Below, one piece after another: positions 1-8,734 of a stretch of DNA of 64,000 bases (position 1 is the first letter of the stretch; each line of letters begins with the position of its first letter). The translations under genes were made by a program, and so were the position numbers. This DNA comes from CALDTK01 sp045110575 (lineage in GTDB: Bacteria; Bacteroidota; Bacteroidia; Chitinophagales; Saprospiraceae), in contig JBGCGF010000010.1 of the NCBI GenBank assembly GCA_045110575.1, forward strand, positions 1 to 64,000, read 5' to 3'. The notes under the pieces were generated by a model. It did no database searches. It saw only the letters and a program-made list of their open reading frames with translations, and was not told the origin of the DNA.

Positions 1-1548
1 GAACAAATATCCAGGCTCTTCAACGGTCAAGGCATAGGTTTTACCGGAAGGTAGAACGGCCAAGAATTCACCTTTCTCTGCATCAGCACGGCGCTTCAGG
101 AAGGGTTTGTCATTCGCGGCATCTGTAAACAGTGCAGCTGCGGCAACTGGCTCTTTTGTTTCAGCATTGAGCACGCGTGCACGTAGGTAGGTCACTACAC
201 CTGCGCGAGCATCAGGAGGGAGCGTAAACTGAAACAGATCAGTACTTCCTCCTTTCTGTCCGCCAACACCAATAGAGTCTGCACCTGCTGTTTCATTATC
301 GGTAGCAAAGTAGGCCGTTTTACCATCGAGAGCGACGACAAGGGCGCCTTCACTGTTCTCGGTATTGATCGGGTAGCCTAGGTTTTGAGGAGTCGTCCAC
401 ACGTTGTCCTCCCCGAGTTGTGTTTTGAATAAGTCGAAGCCGCCCATACCGGGGTGGCCTATGCTCATAAAGTAGAGCGTTTTGCCGTCGGCGTGAAAAA
501 ACGGAGTTTGATCATCCTTAGCCGTATTGATAATCGGACCGAGGTTCATCGGTTCTGTCCATCCGCCATTAGGTGTGCGACCGCTCGCGTAGACGTCACT
601 TCCTCCAAGTCCACCTTCACGTTTGGAAGCAAAGAAGAGTAAGTTTCCATTGGCTGCTAGACTCGGCTGACTTTCCCACGCTTTCGTGTTGATAGGCGCA
701 CCGAGATTTCGCGGTTCGGTCCAAGTTCCATCTGGAAGTAGAGTAGCGTAATAGAGGTCGCAGCTGGTGGCGCCGACTTTGCCGCCTTCGCGGTCGCAAC
801 CGGTAAAGACCATCAGTTTGCCGTCTGCGCTTAGGGTTTGGCCTGCATCGTTGCCATCTGTATTGAGGCTAGAAACGGGCTGTGCGGGCGTCCAGTTTCC
901 TGCCGTGTCGCGATAAGAAACGAAGAAATCTTCTTGTCTTCCACCAACGTTACGTGCGAAAATCAAGGTGTTTTCATCGGCGGTGAACGAGGGTAGATAT
1001 TCCGAATCGGTAAGAGAGTTGATTTCAAGTGGAAGCCTCTCGAGCTTAAAGTCAACAGGGTTTTTCAATGCTTTTTCGCGGAAGGTTGCTTGCAAAAGGA
1101 AGTTCTCGGCAGCCTTGCGTCTGTCTTCGTTGAGTTTGCCGCTTTCGAGATAGCCTTGCAAGTGAGGTATTGCCTCGCCGTATTTCTCTTGCTTCATCTC
1201 CGCCATCGCGAGGCCGTACAGCCCCTTGATGCCTGCACTACCGTCGAGTTTGGCGACGCGTTCTAGGTATTCTTCAGCAGATGAAAAATCTCCAGTGTTG
1301 TAGTGAGCTCCTGCGAGTTCAAGGAGCGCGTCTGCGAAATTCGGCTCCCGTTGTATAGCGGCTTCGAAGTACTTGACGGCTGTTTTATCCTGACGTTCGA
1401 AGCTTGCTTGTACTCCTGCTTTAAAATCTTTGAGTGCTTTCGGGTGTGCGTCTTTGCGAGTAGTTGCTGGTTGAGCTTGCGCCAAAACAACAGAAACGCC
1501 CATCAAGAGGCAGGCGAAAAGGAAACGGTAAACCAAACGTGTGTGCAT
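1..1548 (-). CDS. TPR / PD40 beta-propeller envelope protein, PorE-like, C-terminus cut by window edge
   Basis: The reading frame is open from an ATG at 1548 down to base 1, giving 516 codons without a stop, so the C-terminus lies outside the window. It starts with a signal peptide (hydrophobic core, cleavage near VLA-QAQ). TPR-like helices follow at about residues 40-125, then repeated PD40/WD40-like blades at about 185-430 with motifs such as SADGK and FASKREGGLGGSD, and then the start of a carboxypeptidase-regulatory-like fold near residue 475. TPR, propeller and CRD in this order, usually followed by an OmpA-like domain, is the layout of the T9SS-associated periplasmic protein PorE. Bacteroidota carry several paralogues, so exact orthology is inferred. 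The lipoprotein gene at 1619-2368 lies 70 bp upstream on the same strand. Confidence 0.8.
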   Translation of the reverse strand, partial: MHTRLVYRFLFACLLMGVSVVLAQAQPATTRKDAHPKALKDFKAGVQASFERQDKTAVKYFEAAIQREPNFADALLELAGAHYNTGDFSSAEEYLERVAKLDGSAGIKGLYGLAMAEMKQEKYGEAIPHLQGYLESGKLNEDRRKAAENFLLQATFREKALKNPVDFKLERLPLEINSLTDSEYLPSFTADENTLIFARNVGGRQEDFFVSYRDTAGNWTPAQPVSSLNTDGNDAGQTLSADGKLMVFTGCDREGGKVGATSCDLYYATLLPDGTWTEPRNLGAPINTKAWESQPSLAANGNLLFFASKREGGLGGSDVYASGRTPNGGWTEPMNLGPIINTAKDDQTPFFHADGKTLYFMSIGHPGMGGFDLFKTQLGEDNVWTTPQNLGYPINTENSEGALVVALDGKTAYFATDNETAGADSIGVGGQKGGSTDLFQFTLPPDARAGVVTYLRARVLNAETKEPVAAAALFTDAANDKPFLKRRADAEKGEFLAVLPSGKTYALTVEEPGYLF

Positions 1549-1618
1549 ATGAAAATTGAGGACGTCTTAGTAGAAACGTGCAGAGCAGCAAGAAAGGTAT
1601 GTTCACTTAGACAGGCTC

Positions 1619-2368
1619 TTACTCCCAGCGAATCTCATCTCTATTAATCTCGGTCACTCCATCGATGTTATACCAGCGTTGAGACTGTTTCAGTATAAAG
1701 CCGTCGAAGGAGATATAGTCTTCATAGGAAAGCCATTCTCCTCCTCCATTACGACCAAAGAATTTTGCCGCCTGTAGGCGATAGGTGCTTGGATTGATGT
1801 ACAGAAACCATGTCAATCCGCCCGCTGCAAAGGTCAATTCGATCTCAATACACTCGGTGCCAAAGGCATTTACGAGATCGGGGTTTTGGCGAAAGCTGGT
1901 CTCACCTTCCAAGGCGATCATCGGAATGCCCACAAGGAATTCGTAGAAGTCACGACGGTAGAGGATATAGTCGCAAGGATCTTCTAGCAAACCATTTCTG
2001 CGGAGTTGTGCTTCGGTCGCATCAGGATTAGGCCAAGTCGCGCTGCATCCACTTGGACCTACGACTTGTACCAATGGATATCCGCCACTTTGAATCGTCC
2101 TGCTAAACGTATCGAGCGCACGGTTGAGGTGCAGGTTGTTGGTGTAACTCCAACCTGCAGGCGCGATGGTTTCTACTTCAAAATTAGCCTCAAATGCCTG
2201 CCAACGTCCTTCAGGATCGTGATGGCGTGCAGAGGCTTCCACCCATTCTCGAGCCGTCTCAGGAAGGCCAGGAGTGGGCAACTCTTCCTGACAGCTTAGG
2301 CTGCCGGTTAAGATGATTAACGCTCCAAAAACGAGCGAAGCAATCCTGTAGATAATGCGGGTTTGCAT
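1619..2368 (-). CDS. hypothetical lipoprotein, DUF6503-like
   Basis: The protein has 249 residues. The N-terminus has arginines, a hydrophobic stretch and a lipobox ending LTGSLSC, with Cys26 as the predicted lipidated residue. After a short linker the mature part is rich in beta strand and aromatic residues. It resembles the DUF6503 / LolA-like outer-membrane lipoprotein group of Bacteroidota, in which a short helical ARHHDPEGRW-type segment precedes a curved sheet; this match is by pattern only. No catalytic motif is visible. The gene lies just upstream of the PD40 protein on the same strand (70 bp gap) and may be cotranscribed with it. An exact copy of the window-wide 14-bp motif is embedded at 1883-1896 and encodes SFRQN. 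Confidence 0.75.
   Translation of the reverse strand: MQTRIIYRIASLVFGALIILTGSLSCQEELPTPGLPETAREWVEASARHHDPEGRWQAFEANFEVETIAPAGWSYTNNLHLNRALDTFSRTIQSGGYPLVQVVGPSGCSATWPNPDATEAQLRRNGLLEDPCDYILYRRDFYEFLVGIPMIALEGETSFRQNPDLVNAFGTECIEIELTFAAGGLTWFLYINPSTYRLQAAKFFGRNGGGEWLSYEDYISFDGFILKQSQRWYNIDGVTEINRDEIRWE
1883..1896 (+). repeat. 14-bp dispersed motif GTTTTGGCGAAAGC, exact copy
   Basis: Exact copy inside the minus-strand lipoprotein gene. On the coding strand it reads GCTTTCGCCAAAAC in the frame encoding S-F-R-Q-N. Confidence 0.85.
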
Positions 2369-2447
2369 GAGAACTGAACGTGTGAATACAAAGCAAAGAT
2401 GTGTCGTCTACATACTCTGGCGTCTGTTTTGCGCGTAATTTTGATCT

Positions 2448-2873
2448 ATGATGCGTATTCTTTTCTCTCTCTTAATTCTCTTGGTAAGCTCATTTGGCCT
2501 CTCTGCTCAATCGGATAGCCTCCTCACCGTCAAGATATCTGGGATAGAAAGTAGCAAAGGGCATGTCCTTGTAGCGTTGTACGACAATGCGACCGATTGG
2601 ACCAAGCCTGACGTTGCCTTGTACTCTCGCGAGGCACCTGCATCTGAAGGCTCAATGCTCATAGAATTTGCCCATCTCGCACCAGGCGAGTATTCTATCG
2701 CGGCGCTTCATGATGCTGATGATTCAGGCAACATGACCTTCAGTGCGTTCGGTTTGCCGAAAGAGGTGTACGGCTTTAGCAATGATGCGCGCGGTGTTTT
2801 TAGCGCACCGAGTTATGAGTCTTGCATGTTCAAGTTTGGGCGATCTGGGATGATCAGTTTTAGTCTGAAATAA
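2448..2873 (+). CDS. DUF2141 domain secreted protein
   Basis: The protein has 141 residues with a clear Sec signal peptide (hydrophobic residues 3-18, cleavage after LSAQ). The mature part matches the DUF2141 pattern: an opening strand of the form G-H-V-L-V-A-L-Y, the block GEYSIAALHDADDSGNM near residues 84-100, and FGLPKEVYGFSND near 103-115. DUF2141 proteins are small periplasmic or secreted proteins of unknown function that are common in Bacteroidota. A TAnnTTTG-like element (TAATTTTG, 2436-2443) lies only 5 bp before the ATG. It would imply a very short or leaderless transcript and is therefore weak. The gene is followed by the 80-bp tandem repeats. Confidence 0.85.
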   Translation: MMRILFSLLILLVSSFGLSAQSDSLLTVKISGIESSKGHVLVALYDNATDWTKPDVALYSREAPASEGSMLIEFAHLAPGEYSIAALHDADDSGNMTFSAFGLPKEVYGFSNDARGVFSAPSYESCMFKFGRSGMISFSLK

Positions 2874-2892
2874 AGCTTAATCGCAGCGCAAA

Positions 2893-3132
2893 ATGTTGTC
2901 AAGCAATTTATCGCAAGGAGCCCTGCGGGCTTTCGCAAAGGAGCAAAGGTCGCAATGCTAGAGGCGAGCTAGATGTTGTCAAGCAATTTTAGCGCAAGGA
3001 GCCCTGTGGGCTTTCGCAAAGGAGCAAAGGCGGCAATGCTAGAGGCGAGTAAGATATTGTCAAGCAAATTATCGCAAGGAGCCCTGCGGGCTTTCGCAAA
3101 GGAGCAAAGGTCGCAATGCTAAGGCGAGCTAG
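2893..3132. repeat. three tandem copies of an ~80-bp intergenic repeat plus inverted remnant
   Basis: Units begin at 2893, 2973 and 3054 with ATGTTGTCAAGCAA-type starts and are 80, 81 and 79 bp long, differing at only a few bases. A fourth start (ATGCTGTAAAGCC, 3133) diverges at once. Each unit contains GGGCTTTCGCAAAGGAGCAA. A diverged inverted copy of the GCAAAGGAGC...CAATGC part lies at 3173-3196, so a transcript could fold back. There is no ORF across it, and spacers do not vary as in CRISPR. Confidence 0.85.
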
Positions 3133-3336
3133 ATGCTGTAAAGCCACCAACGACGTCCAGTCTTTACGTCCTGCATTGCGAACCTTGCTCCTTTGCGCAA
3201 TCAGCGAAGACCCGCGAAGCGAGGATCTTCGACTGATTTCCCTGCGATAAAAAAACGTCTTGTTGGAGAGCATCGCGATTGCCATCCTGTAGGCCGTCAC
3301 GCAGATTCAAAATTCAAAATTATCAATTCAAAATTA

Positions 3337-3359
3337 GGTTTTAGCCGTAGGCTAAAACC
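3337..3359. terminator. perfect hairpin overlapping the stop of the AIM24 gene
   Basis: GGTTTTAGCC, a GTA loop and GGCTAAAACC form a 10-bp perfect stem. The minus-strand stop codon of the AIM24 gene lies inside it. An A/T-rich tract (attcaaaattcaaaatta) lies just beyond on the minus-strand downstream side. It is probably a terminator for the minus gene. Confidence 0.5.
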
Positions 3360-4155
3360 CATCCCCATCAAGCAAGTTACCCAGCTGTCCAAGTACAGAG
3401 CCTTCGCCCTTACCGCTGCCGGTCTTCGTGCGCGCATTCTGTAAGACACGACTCGCAAGTCTTGCAAACGGAAGCGTCTGAATCCAAACACGCCCAGGAC
3501 CTTGCAAGCGAGCGAAGAAGAAGCCTTCTCCACCAAAGAACTTGTTGCGGATACCAGGCACCATTTCGATGTCGTATGAAACGCCTTTGCTATACGCAAC
3601 TAGACAACCCGTATCGATACGCAAGGTCTCGCCTGGCGTAAGCACTTTTTCTACGACGTGACCGCCTGCGTGACAAAACGCCATACCGTCACCTTCGAGC
3701 TTTTGCATAATGAAGCCCTCGCCACCAAAAAGGCCGCGACCAAGCTTTCGCGAAAACTCAACACCAATGCTCACACCCTTGGCCGCACAGAGAAAGGCAT
3801 CCTTCTGGCAGACGATTTTCCCTTTGTACTTCGAAAGGTCGAGCGCAATGATTTTGCCAGGATAAGGACTCGCAAAACTCACCTTCGCCTTGCCTTGACC
3901 GAAGTGGGTGTAGGCCGTCATAAAGAGACTCTCACCCGTGACCAAGCGCTTTGCACCGCCGAGCAGTTTATCGAAAAGACCTGAGCCACCAGAAGTGCTA
4001 CCGTCACCGAAGATGGTCGCCATCTCGATGCCGTTGTCCATCATCATAAACGAGCCGGCTTCGGCAACTACCGTTTCTTGTGGATCAAGTTCGATCTCAA
4101 CGAATTGCATTTCTTCTCCAAAAATTTCATAGTCTATTTCGTGCGCGTCTGCCAT
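3352..4155 (-). CDS. AIM24 / TIGR00266 family protein
   Basis: The protein has 267 residues and no signal peptide or transmembrane segment. The sequence follows the TIGR00266/AIM24 family: an opening block QFVEIELDPQETVVAEAGSF, then a glycine-rich central part with GGEGFIMQKLEGDG, HAGG and a later FFGGEGFFFARLQGPG, and a closing WIQTLPF. The family adopts a duplicated beta-helix-like (double TRAP-like) fold. Its biochemical role is unsettled in bacteria; the fungal namesake affects mitochondrial organisation. The short Gly/Ser tail after residue 240 is typical. The ATG at 4155 is a good start because MADAHEIDYEIFG aligns with family N-termini. The gene stands alone, divergent from the next T9SS gene. 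Confidence 0.88.
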   Translation of the reverse strand: MADAHEIDYEIFGEEMQFVEIELDPQETVVAEAGSFMMMDNGIEMATIFGDGSTSGGSGLFDKLLGGAKRLVTGESLFMTAYTHFGQGKAKVSFASPYPGKIIALDLSKYKGKIVCQKDAFLCAAKGVSIGVEFSRKLGRGLFGGEGFIMQKLEGDGMAFCHAGGHVVEKVLTPGETLRIDTGCLVAYSKGVSYDIEMVPGIRNKFFGGEGFFFARLQGPGRVWIQTLPFARLASRVLQNARTKTGSGKGEGSVLGQLGNLLDGDGF

Positions 4156-4317
4156 GGTGAGTTGGTTTTGATTAGGGCTTTAATATCATGAAAAGGAGGC
4201 ACTTGCGAGAATCGTATTCGACAGATTGCCAACCTGACTTGACGAACGGTATATCTTATTTAGCGTGATCGTCACGGTGGGAGTATGTAATTCAATTAGC
4301 TCGTGCATCTATCCAAT

Positions 4318-5574
4318 ATGCAAATCTCTATTCCCGAGCCGTGTCATGAAAGTTGGGCTGAAATGACACCTACACAGCAAGGTCGCCACTGTTCAGCTTG
4401 CGCCAAAACCGTAGTCGACTTCACCAAGATGAGCGATGCTCAGGTATTGGCTCATCTTAAAAAAGCAAGCGACGAAACCTGTGGTCGCATCCGTAATGAT
4501 CAACTCGGACGGCCATTAATTGCACCGATTATAGAAGGTTTGCCGCGCTGGGTTTCTGTAGGATTGGCTTCGATTGCTGCGGTTGCAGGAAGTACGGCGA
4601 TGTCTGCGCAACAGATACAAGGAGAGATAGCGCCAATTAGAATAGATACATCGATTCTAAAACAGCCTGTCGATACGGTTGACTTGCAGGAGGTTGTGGT
4701 GAAAGCATACAAGGTCGATCCTATGGAGGTTGATCCAACTGCAATTGGCCAATATGGCAAGCGCCAAAGGCAGCATGTAGTTAAGGCGCCGAATCCTCTA
4801 GCTTTTCAACGCTTTAATTACTCAGGTATCGTTCGTCTCACCAACGGTCAACCGGCTTCTTTTTCAGAGGTGAGGTTTCTGACGCCAAGTGGGAAAATCG
4901 CACATACCATTCAGACGCAAAACGATGGGGCATTCGCCAGTTTCTTCTCAAATGAGATAGAATCCGTTCAAGTCTTTTATCAAGGAAAAATAACCACTCA
5001 AAAAATTAGTCCTGTCCCCGACGAAGAGATCATTATAATCCTTACCGAGGATGTTGCAGAAGTAGTTGGTTATAGAGTTGATGCAATGGAACTAGATGAA
5101 ACTACTCAGGGCTTGATGGTTATCCAACGAAGGACGCCCAAGTCATTTGTAAGAAAAATGGAGCGTAAAACTTATCAAGCGCTTGCCAATCTCGGCCGCT
5201 TCGGACATGGGGTGATAGACAAACTCAAAAGCCCTGCTGGCAAACAGCAAAACCAGAATACTCAAGAACTAGCGTTCACTATCCCAGCACCGTCTGGTGA
5301 CTCAGCGCCTAGCACAAAGTCCAACCAAATCTTTACCCTCTATCCAAACCCTTCAACGGGATACGGCACCGTGAAATTCAATGGAGAAACCGAGGCAACG
5401 CTACTCAACGTGCTCAACGCTGCGGGACAATTGGTGCTTTCCAAAGCGGTAGACTCAGCAGCGTTAGAAGTTCAGATCAATCTACCTTCAGGAGCAGCGC
5501 GAGGCGTGTATACTATCCAATTGGCCAACGCTAATGGCGAAACCATTGCTTCCAGTCAGTGGATCGTGAACTAA
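4318..5574 (+). CDS. T9SS type A sorting domain protein with N-terminal Cys-rich CHESW/CxxCxK motif
   Basis: I start it at ATG 4318 (MQISIPEPCHESW) instead of the in-frame GTG at 4303, because this Bacteroidota family typically starts just before the Pro-Cys motif. Residues 1-60 hold CHESWAEM, GRHCSACAKTVVDF and ETCGR, a cysteine pattern seen on many cytosol- or membrane-facing proteins of unknown role. A transmembrane segment follows at about 75-95. The extracytoplasmic part contains a CarboxypepD_reg-like strand region and ends with a T9SS type A tail (LYPNPSTGYGTVKF ... GVYTIQLANANGE). The N-terminal domain combined with a sorting domain but no classical signal peptide is unusual; the TM segment may act as signal anchor. 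Function unknown. Confidence 0.78.
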   Translation: MQISIPEPCHESWAEMTPTQQGRHCSACAKTVVDFTKMSDAQVLAHLKKASDETCGRIRNDQLGRPLIAPIIEGLPRWVSVGLASIAAVAGSTAMSAQQIQGEIAPIRIDTSILKQPVDTVDLQEVVVKAYKVDPMEVDPTAIGQYGKRQRQHVVKAPNPLAFQRFNYSGIVRLTNGQPASFSEVRFLTPSGKIAHTIQTQNDGAFASFFSNEIESVQVFYQGKITTQKISPVPDEEIIIILTEDVAEVVGYRVDAMELDETTQGLMVIQRRTPKSFVRKMERKTYQALANLGRFGHGVIDKLKSPAGKQQNQNTQELAFTIPAPSGDSAPSTKSNQIFTLYPNPSTGYGTVKFNGETEATLLNVLNAAGQLVLSKAVDSAALEVQINLPSGAARGVYTIQLANANGETIASSQWIVN

Positions 5575-5818
5575 CGCCCAGTAGAGAGATTAATTTTCTT
5601 TGGCGATTGACTTTTGGTGCCTGCTTGTTATTGAAAATGTAGGCGAAAGCATTGCTATTGCTGTATTTTAACATTTGCTCAGCCCAAAAGAGAGACTGGT
5701 TAAGGAGAGGTTTTTATCACTCAACTGGATCCTCCTACCGCTCGGCAAACACTACCCTAAATCGAGTAGTACGGAAGAATTGTGGCCGTTTGATATGCAC
5801 ACCAGCACTTCAAGCGTT

Positions 5819-6982
5819 ATGTACAAGATGATCGCACTCTTCTCCTTTCTTTTGGCCGTTGCCTGTAGTCCAGATGCAGACCCTTTAGCCCTCACTCCAG
5901 TACAAGAAACAACTCCTGCACAGGACACCTTGCCTGGTTTTGGCGAAAGCGAAACCCACCAGACCTACAGCCAGCAGCTTGGGGTCAATTTCACGTGGGC
6001 AGCCGATAACCGAATCGACGGAGATCCAACGTTTGCAAGTCAAGCCTTCACGCACGTACGCTACTTCCAGATGATGGAAAAGGATTACGGCGACGGTACG
6101 CCAGCGACGTCCATCTTGGCGCCTTGTCAAGACCTAGACAATCCATGGAGCTGTCCAGACCTCTCGATGAGGCAACACCTCGTTCGCGTGAAATCACTGC
6201 GAGCAATGTTCCCAAATGGCATCATTTGGGTTGCACCAGAAGTACTCAAGGATCGCTCTTGGCCATGTAAAGGCTGGGATGTAGACGAAATGGGCGGAGA
6301 CCCGCAAGAGGCAGGTTACCAATGGGCAAAGGCCGCCCTCGCCACTTACGGACAAGTCGGAGGCGTCGTACTTGCCATGACCAATGAAGAGTGGTGTGCT
6401 GAGGCAGGCCGCACCAATGCATACAACGAGTGGCGCCGAGGAATCATCAAGGCACACCGTGAAAATCCAAGCTGTCAACTCGCTATTGGGGCACGTCACG
6501 TGCGCCAACGGGAATGGCACGGCCAGCGCATGCCAGACAATGTGAACGATGTTGCTTCTGATATTTGGTCGTACGTCAATCAGATTGGCGGCTGGGCAGA
6601 CTATCACGCACACGGCATTGAGGACGGACGCTTTTTGCCGCACGACCAAGCTGATGAAGCGGAAGAAATTCTTGATTTCTATGCCTGGTCGAATTGGCTA
6701 GACCTCAACTATTCGAACATCAAGAAGTCTGTAGGCGAGATCGCTTATACCACCAGCGAGCCCGGAGTTGTCGCTACAGATGCTGAGAAGAAGGCCGATT
6801 GGCCAACGTACCGATCGCTTGTCGCTGACCTTGCTACAAAAGCAGATCTCGTGTTCCTCTATCAAATCGAGGACCATGATAGACCCGAAGGTGCGTTTTC
6901 AGGAAGTGGGATTTATCCTGCTTTGATGCCTGAGGTCGAGGCCTTCGGGAACGAGATCAACGAGCGGCTAGAACGGCGTTAA
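5819..6982 (+). CDS. putative glycoside-hydrolase-like lipoprotein
   Basis: The frame is open from 5675, but a lipoprotein signal (MYKMIALFSFLLAVAC, Cys at residue 16) begins at ATG 5819, so I place the start there; 5795 is an alternative. The mature protein of about 370 residues looks like a TIM-barrel hydrolase. Strand 4 seems to end in AMTNEEW, similar to the Asn-Glu acid/base pair of clan GH-A, and GEIAYTTSEPG late in the protein could carry the nucleophile. Several cysteines (CQDL, WSCPD, WPCKGW, EEWCAEAG) suggest a secreted, disulfide-bonded enzyme. The exact GH family is not recognised. The gene is monocistronic, 73 bp before the dipeptidase gene, and contains an exact 14-bp motif at 5937. 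Confidence 0.65.
   Translation: MYKMIALFSFLLAVACSPDADPLALTPVQETTPAQDTLPGFGESETHQTYSQQLGVNFTWAADNRIDGDPTFASQAFTHVRYFQMMEKDYGDGTPATSILAPCQDLDNPWSCPDLSMRQHLVRVKSLRAMFPNGIIWVAPEVLKDRSWPCKGWDVDEMGGDPQEAGYQWAKAALATYGQVGGVVLAMTNEEWCAEAGRTNAYNEWRRGIIKAHRENPSCQLAIGARHVRQREWHGQRMPDNVNDVASDIWSYVNQIGGWADYHAHGIEDGRFLPHDQADEAEEILDFYAWSNWLDLNYSNIKKSVGEIAYTTSEPGVVATDAEKKADWPTYRSLVADLATKADLVFLYQIEDHDRPEGAFSGSGIYPALMPEVEAFGNEINERLERR
5937..5950 (+). repeat. 14-bp dispersed motif GTTTTGGCGAAAGC, exact copy
   Basis: Exact copy in the glycosidase-like gene, encoding G-F-G-E-S just after the lipoprotein linker. Confidence 0.85.
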
Positions 6983-7007
6983 AGGAGTGCACGCCCGCTG
7001 AGGCTCG

Positions 7008-7027
7008 CTGCGATCTGCGGATCGCAG
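7008..7027. terminator. small hairpin between lipoprotein and dipeptidase genes
   Basis: CTGCGATC, loop TGCG, GATCGCAG gives an 8-bp perfect stem. There is no following T run, so its terminator role is doubtful. Confidence 0.3.
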
Positions 7028-7055
7028 TTTGCGTCGCCCCGTGTACCTTGCCCCA

Positions 7056-8222
7056 ATGCGTAAAAAGCTTATCCGGTTATTGTTGCTCATGGCAATGGTC
7101 GTTACCCTTGGATTGATGTTTATGCCTGGCTATATCGAGCGCCAGATGAACAAGGTCGTTGCTGCTACTCCGTATGAAGTGAGTCAAGACGATCGAGCAT
7201 TTTGGGATGCAAGCCCCTTCATTGCCGATCTCCATTCTGATGCATTGCTCTGGGGCCGCGAGCTCAATACCCGCACTGATAATGGCCACGTTGACATTCC
7301 TCGTCTCATTGAGGCCAACGTTGCGTTGCAGGCATTTACGATCGTTAGCAAAACTCCGAAGGGGCAGAACTACGCGAGTAACACCGACGAGACCGACAAC
7401 ATTACCGCACTCATGGTGGTGCAAGGGCGCAACCCAAAGACATGGACCAGCTTGCTCGCGCGAGGATTGGACATGGCGTCTCGGCTAAATCAATCTGCAA
7501 GCGACAACGATGCATTTCAAGTTATCAGAAGTCAGGCAGGATTGCGCACCTATATCGCAGATCGAGCAGTGAATCCAACGCAGAGTGCTGGTTTACTCGG
7601 CGTTGAAGGCTTGCATTTACTAGAAGGTGAAATTGGCAATGTCGACAAGCTGTATGAGGCAGGATTCCGAATGGTCGCACCGGTGCATTTCTTCGATAAT
7701 GAAGTTGGTGGATCTGCACATGGTGCGAAGAAGGGCGGGCTTACACCTTTCGGCAAAACCGTCGTTACGAAAGCAGAGCAGCTTGGTATGTTGATTGATC
7801 TTTCACATGCTTCGAGTGCTACCGTTTCTGATGTGTTGGCGCAGGCGACGCGACCGGTTATCGTCTCACACACAGGTGTTCAGGCGACCTGTGCAGGCGA
7901 TCGTAACCTGACCGATGCCCAGCTGCAAGCCATTGCAGCCAATGGAGGTTTGGTCGGCATCGCGATGTTCAAGCAGGCGGTGTGCAGCAGTGATGTTTCA
8001 GGAACGAGCAAGGCGATTCGTCATGCAGTCGATGTGATGGGCATTCAGCACGTTGGTTTAGGTAGTGATTTCGATGGCGCAGTTACTACTCCTTTCGACG
8101 TGACAGGTTTGCCATTGTTGTTGCCTGCGTTGCGTGCGGAAGGTTTTAGCGGCAGCGAGATCAGAGCCATTATAGGTGGCAACACGCGTGACTTTTTATT
8201 GGCCAATTTACCTGCTCAATAA
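7056..8222 (+). CDS. membrane dipeptidase, peptidase family M19
   Basis: The start is ATG 7056 (MRKKLIRLLLL); the longer frame begins with TTG and adds nothing recognisable. Residues 4-24 form an N-terminal signal anchor. The M19 renal-dipeptidase-type zinc sites are visible: DLHSDAL (His-x-Asp), the glutamate in GVEGLHLLEGE, DLSHAS, IVSHTGVQATCAGDRNLTD and GLGSDFDGAV. The family hydrolyses dipeptides, including D-amino-acid-containing ones, with a binuclear zinc centre; here the enzyme would act on the periplasmic face. The stop codon overlaps the ATG of the next gene (TAATG), so the two are translationally coupled. Confidence 0.9.
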   Translation: MRKKLIRLLLLMAMVVTLGLMFMPGYIERQMNKVVAATPYEVSQDDRAFWDASPFIADLHSDALLWGRELNTRTDNGHVDIPRLIEANVALQAFTIVSKTPKGQNYASNTDETDNITALMVVQGRNPKTWTSLLARGLDMASRLNQSASDNDAFQVIRSQAGLRTYIADRAVNPTQSAGLLGVEGLHLLEGEIGNVDKLYEAGFRMVAPVHFFDNEVGGSAHGAKKGGLTPFGKTVVTKAEQLGMLIDLSHASSATVSDVLAQATRPVIVSHTGVQATCAGDRNLTDAQLQAIAANGGLVGIAMFKQAVCSSDVSGTSKAIRHAVDVMGIQHVGLGSDFDGAVTTPFDVTGLPLLLPALRAEGFSGSEIRAIIGGNTRDFLLANLPAQ

Positions 8223-8725
8223 TGCGTCAAGTTGAACACCACGAGCACGTTCCTACGCCACATCACGGTCGGAATGTTGTGCTTGTCTTGGCAGGCTTAA
8301 AGGATCCATTAAACGTTGGTCAAGCCTTTCGCACGGGATCGTCCCTAGGAATCTCGCACATCTATTGTTGTGGCGATACGCCTGTGCCGCCAGGTTCTAA
8401 AATCAACCGTACGGCACGTGGAGCGCAACGGCATGTGCCATGGAGTGGGGGAGCGACCGAAGAAGTGATTTCCAGCTTACGCCAAAACAATTTCTACGTG
8501 CTCGCCGTCGAATACGCAACTGCAAGTGAGGATATCCGTGTCTTGGTTGCCAACTTAGAATCAGACAGACCTGTTGCTCTTGTGATGGGCAATGAAGCAC
8601 ATGGAATGACCTCTGAGTTGATGGCGTCTTGCGATGGGGTAGGGCACTTGCCGCTTTACGGCCCGGTGTCATCGCTAAATGTTGCGACGGCTATGGCGTT
8701 GGCGGTTTGGGAGGTGGTGCGGTAG
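8222..8725 (+). CDS. SpoU/TrmH family RNA 2'-O-methyltransferase
   Basis: The protein has 167 residues. All three SPOUT motifs are present: motif 1 at about residue 31-42 (DPLNVGQAFRT), motif 2 ALVMGNEAHGM near 120, and motif 3 PLYGPVSSLNVATAMALAVWE at the C-terminus, forming the trefoil knot that binds S-adenosylmethionine. It lacks the N-terminal L30-like substrate-binding domain of RlmB, so it is of the short TrmH/TrmL type, likely modifying tRNA or rRNA; the target base cannot be told. It overlaps the M19 gene by 1 bp. No terminator is obvious. Confidence 0.88.
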   Translation: MRQVEHHEHVPTPHHGRNVVLVLAGLKDPLNVGQAFRTGSSLGISHIYCCGDTPVPPGSKINRTARGAQRHVPWSGGATEEVISSLRQNNFYVLAVEYATASEDIRVLVANLESDRPVALVMGNEAHGMTSELMASCDGVGHLPLYGPVSSLNVATAMALAVWEVVR

Positions 8726-8734
8726 TGTTGTAAT

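Noticed and set aside
2893..3132. Regular repeats that could be a CRISPR array
   Set aside because: Whole 80-bp units repeat end to end, with no unique spacers and no cas genes.
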